This document shows positions 42,258 to 48,683 of a stretch of 48,683 bases of DNA, piece after piece. The notes below the pieces were generated by a model. It had not been told where the DNA came from. It did not search any database and saw only the letters and a list, made by a program, of their open reading frames with translations. Source of the stretch: Rhodospirillales bacterium (GTDB taxonomy: Bacteria; Pseudomonadota; Alphaproteobacteria; Acetobacterales; Acetobacteraceae); NCBI GenBank assembly GCA_025351925.1, contig JANXVC010000337.1, forward strand, positions 1 through 48,683, given 5' to 3'. The position numbers were made by a program, and so were the translations under genes. Position 1 is the stretch's first letter, and each line of letters opens with the position of its first letter.

Positions 42258-42896
42258 ATGGCATTAGACGATCAGGCAAACAGCCGGGAGCGATATCATC
42301 ACGGCAATCTTCGCGAGGCGCTGATCGAAGCGGCGCTTGCCATGATTGCCGAGCGTGGTTTGGCCGGGTTTGCAATCGCCGAGCTGGCGCGTGTCGTGGG
42401 CGTGAGTCCCGCTGCGCCATATCGCCATTTCCGTGATCGGAACGCCGTCATAGCCGAGGTCGCACGGCGAGGCTTCGAGTCGCTCGCGGCCGATCTGACG
42501 GCCGCCACTGCGGGGTGGCAAGCTGACCCATTGGGTGCGCTGGAGCGCGCTGCCCAGGCGCATGTTGCGTTCGCCGGGCGCGAGGCTGCGGTGTATGCCG
42601 CCATGTTCGACAGTGGATTTCCGTCCGGCGAGCATCCAGAACTGGTGGTCGCGCGCGACGCCGCCTTTGCCGTCCTGCGCCGCGCTGCCGACGCCGCCTG
42701 CGCCATGGGCCGCGCGCCCCGCCGACCGCCGCCGCTGATGGTAGCGCTCCATGTCTGGTCGTTGACCCATGGCATCGCGACGCTGTTCAAAGGTCACGAC
42801 GGTAAGAACCAGCTGATGATCCCCATGTCGGCGGAGGCATTGCTGGAGGCGGGGCTGCTCATTTACCTGCAATCGATCGGTCTGCCCGCCAGGTAA
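42258..42896 (+). CDS. TetR/AcrR-family transcriptional regulator
   Basis: Regulator of 212 residues. The N-terminal helix-turn-helix reads ALIEAALAMIAERGLAGFAI, then AELARVVGVSPAAPYRHFRD, a complete TetR DNA-binding domain (recognition helix near residues 47-57). The C-terminal part (VALHVWSLTHGIATLF) matches the WHG-type ligand domain found in a subgroup. It probably represses its own gene and one nearby. No efflux pump is next to it; the closest neighbours are the basic protein gene and a DUF2852-like gene, so its target is unclear. The ATG follows 13-15 bp after a dyad. Confidence 0.92.
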   Translation: MALDDQANSRERYHHGNLREALIEAALAMIAERGLAGFAIAELARVVGVSPAAPYRHFRDRNAVIAEVARRGFESLAADLTAATAGWQADPLGALERAAQAHVAFAGREAAVYAAMFDSGFPSGEHPELVVARDAAFAVLRRAADAACAMGRAPRRPPPLMVALHVWSLTHGIATLFKGHDGKNQLMIPMSAEALLEAGLLIYLQSIGLPAR

Positions 42897-43011
42897 GCGG
42901 GATTGCCAATCAGCTAGGACTGTGGAGTACACGGAAAGTTGATGTCTAGGCGATGGTACGATTGGGCAGTGAGAGAGTAAATGCCTCTCACATACAGAAG
43001 GTGAGGTTGCC

Positions 43012-43425
43012 GTGTTGCAAGCCAAATTAGACGAGTGGGGTAAGCCGGCTTGGCTATCGCTCCTGGTGCTCGCGTTTCTGGCGGGTTGGCCGCTCGGCCT
43101 TGCTGTCCTAGCCTATTTGGCCGGCAGCGGCCGGCTGCGGGCATGGCGCGCCGAAATGCCGGGGACTTGGTTCAATCTACGCGGCCCGCAGGATGGTCAG
43201 GCCTGGCAAGCGCGCGGGTTTGGGCCCCGCCGTGGTACTCCAAGCGGCAACCGCGCGTTCGACGAATATCGCAACGAGACGATGCGTCGTCTCGAGGAGG
43301 AGCAGCAGGAGTTCAAGGCGTTCCTGGACCGGCTGCGTCAGGCCCGCGATAAAGCCGAGTTCGACGAATTCATGGCCGAGCGCCGTCGTCGTTCGGACGC
43401 GCCTGAACAGCAAGCCAGCGCGTAA
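43012..43425 (+). CDS. DUF2852-like membrane protein
   Basis: Protein of 137 residues. GTG at 43012 has GAAGGTGAGG upstream. One or two hydrophobic segments near residues 14-40 (WLSLLVLAFLAGWPLGLAVL) are followed by a soluble part. The C-terminal block GNRAFDEYRNETMRRLEEEQ and FLDRLRQARDKAEFDEFMAE is the signature I associate with DUF2852 proteins of Alphaproteobacteria, and it forms a charged helix, perhaps a coiled coil. Function unknown. It stands alone. Confidence 0.85.
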   Translation: MLQAKLDEWGKPAWLSLLVLAFLAGWPLGLAVLAYLAGSGRLRAWRAEMPGTWFNLRGPQDGQAWQARGFGPRRGTPSGNRAFDEYRNETMRRLEEEQQEFKAFLDRLRQARDKAEFDEFMAERRRRSDAPEQQASA

Positions 43426-43757
43426 GGCGTCTAAACACCAGGTGATCGAGATCAATTTTCGTGACATTATCGACTCGTGCGGAGGAGAGAATTGGCTTTT
43501 CCGCACGGGTGGCTTTAAGAGATGCCGAGTCATATCTGCGCAGGGCTGAGACGCGCGCTTGGGTATCGTTAAATCGATCGATCCCTTCATGTGAACAATG
43601 TTACTCGCTAACGGAGGGCTCGAGTTTCTTGCCGATCCGTTTCGATCAGGACAAGTCTTAGCCCCGAATTTGATGTGATCGTCCGCGAAAGCTGACACGT
43701 ACTGTGGCTTTTTAGGCCCACGGTAATACGTGTTGGCTAGGTTTGGAGGAGATCACT
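43426..43757. other. 332-bp intergenic stretch with a hairpin
   Basis: No convincing gene. A frame at 43461-43661 (66 residues) has no ribosome site and no match known to me. The stretch includes the hairpin at 43695-43733 and ends with GGAGGAG, the ribosome site of the next gene. Its AT content is above the local average, as expected for a promoter region. Confidence 0.4.
43695..43733 (+). other. Long imperfect hairpin upstream of a secreted-protein gene
   Basis: ACACGTA (43695-43701) pairs with TACGTGT (43727-43733), and CTGTGG (43702-43707) with CCACGG (43718-43723) through one G-U pair; TAA is bulged. The loop is about 10 bases with five T. It lies 12 bp before the ribosome site at 43745-43751. 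With no T-run after the stem it is not a standard terminator; a leader structure or dyad operator is possible. Confidence 0.45.
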
Positions 43758-44273
43758 TTGAAGGCGTCGGCAAAAGTATCAATAACCGACTTGCGGCGGC
43801 ATTCGCCTGGTCTCGATCGTCATGCAAGCATCGTCGCACAGCCGGCCATCATACTTTCCGTCGCGCTGATTGGGGCGGTCGCCGCGTATAGTCCAGTTTG
43901 TGCTGCAGACATTGCGTCTGACGCCCCACTATCGTCTGACGCGCCTGTAAACCGCGCCGATCCGCGGTTGCCGGTTGGTGCTCCCGCCAGGATCGTCATT
44001 CGCTATTCCTTGGAGAACGCGGTCGCGCGGGCGCGGGCGACCGACCTCGCGCATGGCCTGAGCGAGCAGGGACTGGACATTGCCGACCTCGTCGCGTCAC
44101 CTGAACGAATTACCAACAGCACGGTCAGCTATTTTTACTTTGAAGATCGGCCCGGCGCCGAGATCGCAGCGCGCGGGCTTGGACCCGCATGGCGATCCGT
44201 TCAGCAACGTCTCCCTCTGCGCGAACCGTTCCCCCGACCCGGCGCGCTCGAACTCGCCGTGGCTGGGCCGTGA
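43758..44273 (+). CDS. Secreted or anchored protein with a LytR_C-like domain, function unknown
   Basis: Protein of 171 residues. TTG at 43758 is favoured because GGAGGAG (43745-43751) is 6 bases upstream. After about 25 residues comes a hydrophobic segment (PAIILSVALIGAVAAYSPVC) ending in an AADIAS-like cleavage site. The C-terminal 90 residues (RIVIRYSLENAVARARATDL, GLSEQGLDIADLV, STVSYFYFEDRPGAEIAARG) follow a beta-alpha-beta pattern like the LytR/CpsA C-terminal or SPOR-type domains that bind the cell wall. That likeness is by eye only. It precedes a Sel1-repeat secreted protein by about 150 bp. Confidence 0.65.
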   Translation: MKASAKVSITDLRRHSPGLDRHASIVAQPAIILSVALIGAVAAYSPVCAADIASDAPLSSDAPVNRADPRLPVGAPARIVIRYSLENAVARARATDLAHGLSEQGLDIADLVASPERITNSTVSYFYFEDRPGAEIAARGLGPAWRSVQQRLPLREPFPRPGALELAVAGP

Positions 44274-44421
44274 GAACGGATGTATTGAAAGAAATCAAGT
44301 GCTCGTATCATCTCCGGTTTGCGTTCTATTCACGGCATTGACTGTGCCAGGAGCCACTATGGGGCTCGCCAGAGAGCGAAACTACCGGGCTGAAACTAGC
44401 CGGCGATAGGACCAATGCATC

Positions 44422-45180
44422 GTGCGGTGGTTTGTTGCTCCGATCCTGATCGTGATGCTCGCTGGTGGCGCTCAGGCTGAAAGCCTGACGACGCGGGCTG
44501 AGGGCGGCGACCCGGTCGCCCAGTTTGAACTCGGGACGATGTATGACCTCGGGGATGGCAAGCCGCAGAATGCGCGGACGGCATTTAAGTGGTATCAGCA
44601 GGCCGCTGAAGCCGGGTTGCCGGACGCCGAGTTCAACGTCGCGGTCATGCTCGACAGTGGACGGGGCACGGCGCAAAACCTGGCTGCTGCGGCGGTTTGG
44701 TATGCACGCTCGGCAGCGCGAGGCAATCATCGTGCGCAGTACAATCTTGGGCTATTGTATGCTGCCGGCGAAGGTGTACCGCGTAATGCGGATCTCGCGA
44801 CATTCTGGTATCGCCAAGCTGCCGCTACGGTTCCAGTCGCGGAGCGCCGGCTTGCCGCATTGCGGGCCGGTGATCGCAAAGGGTCAACATCCGCTGCGGT
44901 ACTTGCCGTGCCGCGTGATCGGATAGTGACCGGGTCGGCGCCTATCGAGTTTGTTTGGACAGCGTCTGCCCAGCCAGAACTTGTCCATTTTCTTGTGGAG
45001 ATTCGCGCACTCGATGAGACAGGCTCGCGCGAAGTGTACTCCGAGTTCACCGATGGCTCAGCGATTGCTGCGCCCTTACGCGAGATACCAGGTAACTATG
45101 CTTGGCGGGTATTTACTTTGGCACGGATGGCTGCCCGGTATACGGCGAGCGACTGGGCACACTTCACTGTAGTGCAGTAA
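44422..45180 (+). CDS. Secreted Sel1-repeat (TPR-like) protein
   Basis: Protein of 252 residues, GTG start, with a Sec signal (VAPILIVMLAGGAQAES). Three Sel1-like repeats of 36 residues follow: DPVAQFELGTMYDLGDGKPQ, PDAEFNVAVMLDSGRGTAQN and HRAQYNLGLLYAAGEGVPRN, each continuing with AxxWYxxAA text. The C-terminal 90 residues (APIEFVWTASAQPELVHFLV, then GNYAWRVFTL) resemble a fibronectin/Ig-like beta domain. Sel1 repeats serve protein contacts at the cell surface. It may work with the wall-binding-type protein just upstream. A terminator follows. Confidence 0.88.
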   Translation: MRWFVAPILIVMLAGGAQAESLTTRAEGGDPVAQFELGTMYDLGDGKPQNARTAFKWYQQAAEAGLPDAEFNVAVMLDSGRGTAQNLAAAAVWYARSAARGNHRAQYNLGLLYAAGEGVPRNADLATFWYRQAAATVPVAERRLAALRAGDRKGSTSAAVLAVPRDRIVTGSAPIEFVWTASAQPELVHFLVEIRALDETGSREVYSEFTDGSAIAAPLREIPGNYAWRVFTLARMAARYTASDWAHFTVVQ

Positions 45181-45205
45181 TCCATTGGGCAATAATCAGT
45201 GAGAC

Positions 45206-45255
45206 GCCGCGGCAAACGACATGTTTGCTGCGGCGCCGTCGTCTAGAGCTTTTTT
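45206..45255 (+). terminator. Probable rho-independent terminator
   Basis: GCCGCGGCAAAC (45206-45217) and GTTTGCTGCGGC (45223-45234) pair over 12 bp with one G-U, around a GACAT loop. AGACG and CGTCT can extend the stem after a bulge. Six T follow at 45250-45255. It lies 25 bp after the Sel1 gene stop. Confidence 0.7.
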
Positions 45256-45349
45256 CAATCGAAGTGGATCGGAAAAGACCTCTAGCTATTTGTTGTATCG
45301 AGCAACTTTATCCAACCAAAAGAGCAGGTTGGTCGGATGTCGCTCTAAT

Positions 45350-45775
45350 CTACTGCTTGCCGTATTGATCGGCGATCCGGGCTTTGTCACGGTGACGGAC
45401 ATACGCGCCAGTCGCACAACCGGCGACGGCTCCGAGTAAGCCGCGGCCCGCGAGATGGCCGCCAGCAGCGCCCACTGCCCCATAGCGTAGGCAGCCGCCC
45501 CCTGGTTTTGGGACCTCACCATTCTGCTGCTGCTGATAGGTCTGCGAATAGCGTGGATCCTGCGGGCTGATCCGCCGCTGGTCCGGCATTGGCTGAATTT
45601 GATCGCCCTGGAAGGCAAAAGGATCAGCCGACGAGCCTTGCCCAGCAGTCGGTTGCGCGCCTCCCTGATTGTAGCTCGGTGACTTGGTGCCCTGCGCCCC
45701 GGCAACGCCAACGTTCAGGCAGAGGATAGTAAGCGACGTGAGAAACAGCTTTGATATCATAGTACGGTCTTTCAT
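45350..45775 (-). CDS. Secreted glycine-zipper protein
   Basis: Protein of 141 residues with a Sec signal (ISKLFLTSLTILCLNVGVAG); ATG at 45760 may be the true start. The middle is Gln, Pro and Ser rich and likely unfolded (QIQPMPDQRRISPQDPRYSQ). The C-terminal part has a glycine zipper (GAVGAAGGHLAGRGLLGAVA) followed by GCATGAYVRHRDK, as in small outer-membrane or 17-kDa-antigen-like proteins. A membrane-inserted role is likely; the exact function is unknown. It may form a small - strand group with the HPF-like gene upstream. Confidence 0.8.
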   Translation of the reverse strand: MKDRTMISKLFLTSLTILCLNVGVAGAQGTKSPSYNQGGAQPTAGQGSSADPFAFQGDQIQPMPDQRRISPQDPRYSQTYQQQQNGEVPKPGGGCLRYGAVGAAGGHLAGRGLLGAVAGCATGAYVRHRDKARIADQYGKQ

Positions 45776-45798
45776 AGCTGAGTAGAATGAACTTGGGT

Positions 45799-46122
45799 TT
45801 ATGCCTTGAGACCTTGTATCTGCCGCTCGGCGACGCGGAAAGCATCTCGTACGGCAGTGTAGGCGTCGGGATGTGAGCGATTATCCTTCTCGTGGTGCGG
45901 GTCATGGGAAATCGCGAGGTCCCGGCCGGGTAGTCCCAGCATAATACGGACGCTGACATGGCCATGCGGCTGGCTTTTGCCGCCGGACGCCTCGACCGTC
46001 ACTCGGCAAGACGTCAGGGTCTTGCAGTGCTGCTCCAGTCTATCGACGTGCGCGCGGATGTCCGCCTCCAGGGCAGCCGATCCCTGCAATCCATGAAAGG
46101 CAATCTCGAGCGGGCGATCCAT
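45799..46122 (-). CDS. HPF/RaiA-family ribosome-associated protein
   Basis: Protein of 107 residues. ATG at 46122 has AGAGG 6 bases upstream; ATG at 46137 is an alternative. The sequence follows the S30AE/HPF pattern: MDRPLEIAFHGLQGSAALEA, ADIRAHVDRLEQHCKTLTSC, a central strand (HGHVSVRIMLGLPGRDLAIS), then HPDAYTAVRDAFRVAERQIQ. Such proteins bind the decoding site of the small subunit and silence ribosomes in stationary phase. The single-domain form lacks the long C-terminal dimerisation part. It precedes the glycine-zipper gene by 23 bp. Confidence 0.82.
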   Translation of the reverse strand: MDRPLEIAFHGLQGSAALEADIRAHVDRLEQHCKTLTSCRVTVEASGGKSQPHGHVSVRIMLGLPGRDLAISHDPHHEKDNRSHPDAYTAVRDAFRVAERQIQGLKA

Positions 46123-46174
46123 ATGGGGCCTCTGCATGTCGTGGAAAGCAGCTAACGCCGCGGCAGCTGGAAGG

Positions 46175-46741
46175 TTACCGCGGTCGGACCGCGGCGATCC
46201 TTGGGTGGTGCGCCACAGTGGCGGGCAACTGGTGCAACGCCAACCCGGATTGGTTCCATACCTCTTGCAGCAATGGAGGGACCAAGGTGCCGGAACCCGC
46301 CCAGAACAGCAACAGCGCGACGACGAGCGGCTCAAAGGGCGAGCCGGTTCTACAGAGCGGCAATGCCCAGGTTCGGCGGAGCGGCCAGGCGAGCCGCAGC
46401 CCACCCGGAGTCAGCAGGTCTGCGGCGAGATGCGAGAGATAGCCGGCCGCCAAGGGATCCACGATCCATCTCGGCGCGCCGCCGCGCAGCAAGCCCCAGG
46501 TGCAGGCCGCTAGCGCCAGGGCCGAATGCGTCACTCCACGGTGCCCGAGGGCCGATGCGATGCCGGATGAAAACGGGCGCAGCCGCTGGCCGAGCCAAGA
46601 CTTCGGATGATCGATGTCAGGAAGCAGAGAGCCCAAGATAGCAAGGCTCAGGCACGCGGGGGTTGCGGCTGGAAGACCCAGGTGCGGAGCCACCACCAGC
46701 CAAGCCGCCACTCCAAGTGCTACGTGGGACCCCGCCATCAT
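46175..46741 (-). CDS. YdjM-like membrane-bound metal-dependent hydrolase
   Basis: Membrane protein of about 188 residues. ATG at 46741 (MMAGSHVALG) matches the usual family start; GTG at 46783 would add 14 residues. Family marks are GSHVALGVAAWL, GSLLPDIDHPKSWLGQRLRP, ALGHRGVTHS, AGYLSHLAADLLTPGG and RLAWPL; the His and Asp residues are the presumed metal site. YdjM of E. coli is an SOS-controlled inner-membrane protein of unclear activity; whether LexA controls this one is not visible. It is divergent from the surface-type repeat protein. Confidence 0.85.
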   Translation of the reverse strand: MMAGSHVALGVAAWLVVAPHLGLPAATPACLSLAILGSLLPDIDHPKSWLGQRLRPFSSGIASALGHRGVTHSALALAACTWGLLRGGAPRWIVDPLAAGYLSHLAADLLTPGGLRLAWPLRRTWALPLCRTGSPFEPLVVALLLFWAGSGTLVPPLLQEVWNQSGLALHQLPATVAHHPRIAAVRPR

Positions 46742-46811
46742 CGGCTTATGCGGCCTTCTTAAACTAAAGTCAGACACTTGCACCCGGAATACGCCGAAGG
46801 CAACCCGACAC

Positions 46812-46867
46812 GGTTAGACAAAAATCTAACCTAATCCCAGCGGCAAGCCTATTCGTTTTAACGAATA
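46812..46867. promoter_or_regulatory. Two perfect inverted repeats in a divergent promoter region
   Basis: GGTTAGA-CAAAAA-TCTAACC (46812-46831) and TATTCGTT-TT-AACGAATA (46850-46867) are perfect dyads of 7 and 8 bp arms. ATCTAAC recurs right after the second. They lie between the YdjM-like gene and the surface-type repeat protein. They may be operators, and the first could also form an RNA hairpin. Confidence 0.55.
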
Positions 46868-46941
46868 TCTAACTTGTTGAAGCTACTTTAGGTTGGGTTG
46901 CCAGCCGTAGGCATCGCCAAAATACCTGAGGTTGCGGATTG

Positions 46942-48567
46942 ATGACGGCGAAGACGTGGAACGGATCGGTCGGTGCGTTTGCATCCGGCGATAATTGGTT
47001 GCCGCAGGTTGCCCCGTTGTTTGGTGACACGGCCATCATCACGGCGGGTACGGTGGCCGCGGCAGGAGTGCTGCCGGGTTCCTTAGCGATCATTCTGAAC
47101 CCACCGGCCAACGCAAGCGCGAACCTGGTGCTGTCGGACGGGACGCTGCTGGCGTCCTCACGATTGGACATCAAGGGGCTCGCGACATTACGGCTGCGTG
47201 GCACCGTTATCAATCAGGGCGTGATCTCAGCGATTGGCAGCCCGGGTTTGGTGTCCATTCAGATTGGTGCGATGCAGGAGGGCGTCGCCGCCAATTTCAT
47301 CAACGCCGGGTCGATTGTGGTGAGCGACACGGCGGTTCAGATCGTGCCCGGCGGCAATTTGGGTGACCAACTGCAGAATGACGGCGTGATTTCGGTTCGC
47401 AGCTCGCGTGGCACGGCGCAGCTGGCCTACATAGCGGCAAGCATCATCGGCACGGGCACTGTGTTGCTGGGCGAGTCTGTCACGTTCGAGACTGCATCGG
47501 CGGTGGGCGCCGGGCAGAATTTCGTGTTTGAACACGGAAATGGCGGCGCCACGACGCTGCGGATGGGCGCTGGAACGCTGTTCCGTGGCGTGATCACTGG
47601 GTTCGGAACGGACGATACCATCCAAGTCACGAGCGGCAGATGGGACAAGGTCGCCTATGCGCCGACCGACGCAGACGGCGGTGTGTTGACGATGTCGCTG
47701 GGCGACGTCGTGGTGAAGGCAACGGTGTTCAAAGGGTCATACATGACCTCCAGCTTTCAGTTGCAGGAGTCGATCCCGTTCGGCAGCAGCCAGGCTGCTA
47801 CGACCATAACAATCAATGATCCGCTGTTCGACGCGGCCTTCTATCTTCGGCGCAACCCGGACGTGGTGGCGGCCAGGCTCGATGCCTACCAGCATTACAT
47901 GATCTATGGCTGGCAGGAGGGGCGCGACCCAAGCCTATTGTTCTCCGATAGCAAGTATCTGGCGGCGAACCCGGATGTGCAGGCGGCTGCGCTCAACCCC
48001 TTATATCACTACGAAACCTATGGTCGGGCGGAAGGACGCGCAGCATTTCCAGCTGATCGCGCGGTGGCAGCGGATCTGCTGATCGATCCCGGCTATTACG
48101 ATCCGCAACTCGGCGCGTCCCTCATTCCGGCTGGGATTGCTGGGCAGCAGCAGGCGGCCTGGAGCTATGGCACGACAGGCTGGCAGCAGGGGCTCAACCC
48201 GGACCCGCTGTTCGACACTAAGTATTACCTGACGCAGAACCCGGATGTCAGGGCGGCCGGTGTCGATCCGCTGAAGCACTATGAGCAGTATGGCTGGCAC
48301 GAGGGCCGCAATCCTAGTCTGCTATTTTCGAGCTACAAGTACTTGGCCGCGAACCTGGACGTGACGGCGGCCATGCTCAACCCGCTTTATCACTACCTAA
48401 CATACGGTCAAAACGAGGGGCGAACCGCATTTTTAGTTGGGAATGCAGCGGCGGCCGATCTGCTTGTCGATGCCGCTTTTTATGATAAGCAGCTTGGCGC
48501 GACCATCATCCCAACCGGTTTGGCAGCCCACCAACAAGCCGCCGCGGTTTCTGCTCAACCCGGGTAG
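46942..48567 (+). CDS. Surface-type repeat protein, 3' end apparently cut by an insertion sequence
   Basis: Protein of 541 residues from ATG 46942 (TTG at 46939 adjoins it). No signal peptide; the N-terminal 280 residues are Gly, Thr and Val rich and beta-helix-like (MTAKTWNGSVGAFASGDNWL, VINQGVISAIGS, FINAGSIVVSD), as in type I-secreted or autotransporter-like adhesins. From 47821 come repeats of the kind YLAANPDV...HYxxYGxxEGR. A 128-residue module (384 bp) at 47821-48204 recurs at 48205 on, with matching ADLLIDPGYYDPQLGASLIP and ADLLVDAAFYDKQLGATIIP. The second copy diverges at about 48543, and its last residues (VSAQPG) overlap the end of a transposase-like frame on the other strand. The protein probably lost its original C-terminus. 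Confidence 0.8.
   Translation: MTAKTWNGSVGAFASGDNWLPQVAPLFGDTAIITAGTVAAAGVLPGSLAIILNPPANASANLVLSDGTLLASSRLDIKGLATLRLRGTVINQGVISAIGSPGLVSIQIGAMQEGVAANFINAGSIVVSDTAVQIVPGGNLGDQLQNDGVISVRSSRGTAQLAYIAASIIGTGTVLLGESVTFETASAVGAGQNFVFEHGNGGATTLRMGAGTLFRGVITGFGTDDTIQVTSGRWDKVAYAPTDADGGVLTMSLGDVVVKATVFKGSYMTSSFQLQESIPFGSSQAATTITINDPLFDAAFYLRRNPDVVAARLDAYQHYMIYGWQEGRDPSLLFSDSKYLAANPDVQAAALNPLYHYETYGRAEGRAAFPADRAVAADLLIDPGYYDPQLGASLIPAGIAGQQQAAWSYGTTGWQQGLNPDPLFDTKYYLTQNPDVRAAGVDPLKHYEQYGWHEGRNPSLLFSSYKYLAANLDVTAAMLNPLYHYLTYGQNEGRTAFLVGNAAAADLLVDAAFYDKQLGATIIPTGLAAHQQAAAVSAQPG
47821..48546 (+). repeat. Tandem 384-bp protein-coding module, second copy incomplete
   Basis: Each module encodes two YLxxNPDVxAA...HYxxYGxxEGR units and one ADLLxDxxxYDxQLGAxxIP unit. 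Copy 1 is 47821-48204. Copy 2 begins at 48205 with the same PLFD text and ends about 40 bp short of the expected 48588. The repeats differ at many codons, so the duplication is not very recent. Confidence 0.75.
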
Positions 48568-48683
48568 GGAGTGGCCTGCCCGCGTAGGGTTTGCTGGATA
48601 GCCTGGTAGGCGCCCATGCCACGGCGTGCGGCGGTGCCGATGACGGAGCGCACGCCGGCGAACAGGTCAGCGCCCCACTTGGA
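48555..48683 (-). mobile_element. C-terminal end of a transposase, probably IS66-like (runs off right edge)
   Basis: Read on the - strand from the right edge to TGA at 48555-48557, 42 residues are open: SKWGADLFAGVRSVIGTAAR, then RGMGAYQAIQQTLRGQATPY and a terminal PG. The WGAxLxAxxRSVIxT pattern is typical of the C-terminus of IS66-type transposases. The frame is open across the edge, so the 5' part lies outside the window. The repeat-protein homology stops about 10 bp before this stop codon, which marks the probable element end. The IS family is a judgment by eye. Confidence 0.6.

Noticed and set aside
43461-43661. 66-codon frame in the 43.4-43.75 kb gap
   Set aside because: No ribosome site, no motif and no signal peptide. 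It is too short to call on frame alone.
1-48683. tRNA, rRNA, CRISPR array or replication origin
   Set aside because: Intergenic stretches were read for cloverleaf-like, array-like and origin-like patterns; none was found. A covariance-model scan would be the decisive test.

Overview
The window reads as a high-GC alphaproteobacterial chromosome. An acetic-acid-bacteria-like lineage (Acetobacteraceae / Rhodospirillales) is a reasonable guess, from frequent GTG/TTG starts, several Tat-exported binding proteins, a TRAP transporter, a PQQ-type sorbosone dehydrogenase-like enzyme, a DUF2852-like protein and a dmeRF metal-efflux pair. This is inference; there is no rRNA or marker gene to confirm it. 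No tRNA, rRNA or CRISPR array was seen.

Region 1 (1-15.65 kb, all + strand) looks like one long catabolic and uptake operon with overlapping or nearly touching genes. It starts with an ABC system of the PotABCD type: an ATPase cut by the left edge, two permeases, two short-chain dehydrogenases, a Tat-exported binding protein and a second ATPase. The two subunits of an N-methylhydantoinase/5-oxoprolinase-type enzyme (HyuA, HyuB) follow. Next come a second ABC set (ATPase, Tat-exported binding protein, one chimeric permease), a fused OHCU decarboxylase-5-hydroxyisourate hydrolase, and an alpha/beta hydrolase. The fused enzyme makes allantoin from the product of urate oxidation, and allantoin is a hydantoin. 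The cluster may therefore import and open urate- or hydantoin-type rings. Two oddities stand out: the first ATPase has Gly where the H-loop His belongs, and the only permease of the second set looks like the remains of two permeases joined in frame.

Region 2 (15.65-22.6 kb, - strand) is a dipeptide-type ABC operon (two permeases, two ATPases, family 5 binding protein) ending in an AbgB-like M20 amidohydrolase. It suggests uptake and then hydrolysis of an amide-linked compound. A pair of 24-bp direct repeats lies upstream, before a divergent PhzF-family gene.

Region 3 (23.9-28.4 kb) holds a small secreted protein, a D-2-hydroxyacid dehydrogenase and, divergently, a TRAP transporter (binding protein plus fused DctQM). 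A gene-poor 360-bp stretch follows.

Region 4 (28.7-34.1 kb) has a short Hsp70-like ATPase divergent from a GreA/GreB-like factor, an MFS transporter, and the convergent dmeR-dmeF pair with a dyad operator candidate, followed by a secreted unknown.

Region 5 (34.1-41.4 kb) has a large PLP decarboxylase, a PQQ sorbosone dehydrogenase-like enzyme, a strong terminator, a dihaem cytochrome c, a MOSC protein and a secreted PQQ-type beta-propeller.

Region 6 (41.4-48.7 kb) is made of small and lineage-specific genes: a basic unknown protein, a TetR regulator, a DUF2852-like protein, secreted unknowns, a Sel1-repeat protein, a glycine-zipper protein, an HPF-like ribosome factor and a YdjM-like membrane protein. 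It ends with a repeat-rich surface-type protein whose last repeat is cut off at what appears to be the end of an insertion sequence; the transposase C-terminus runs off the right edge on the - strand.
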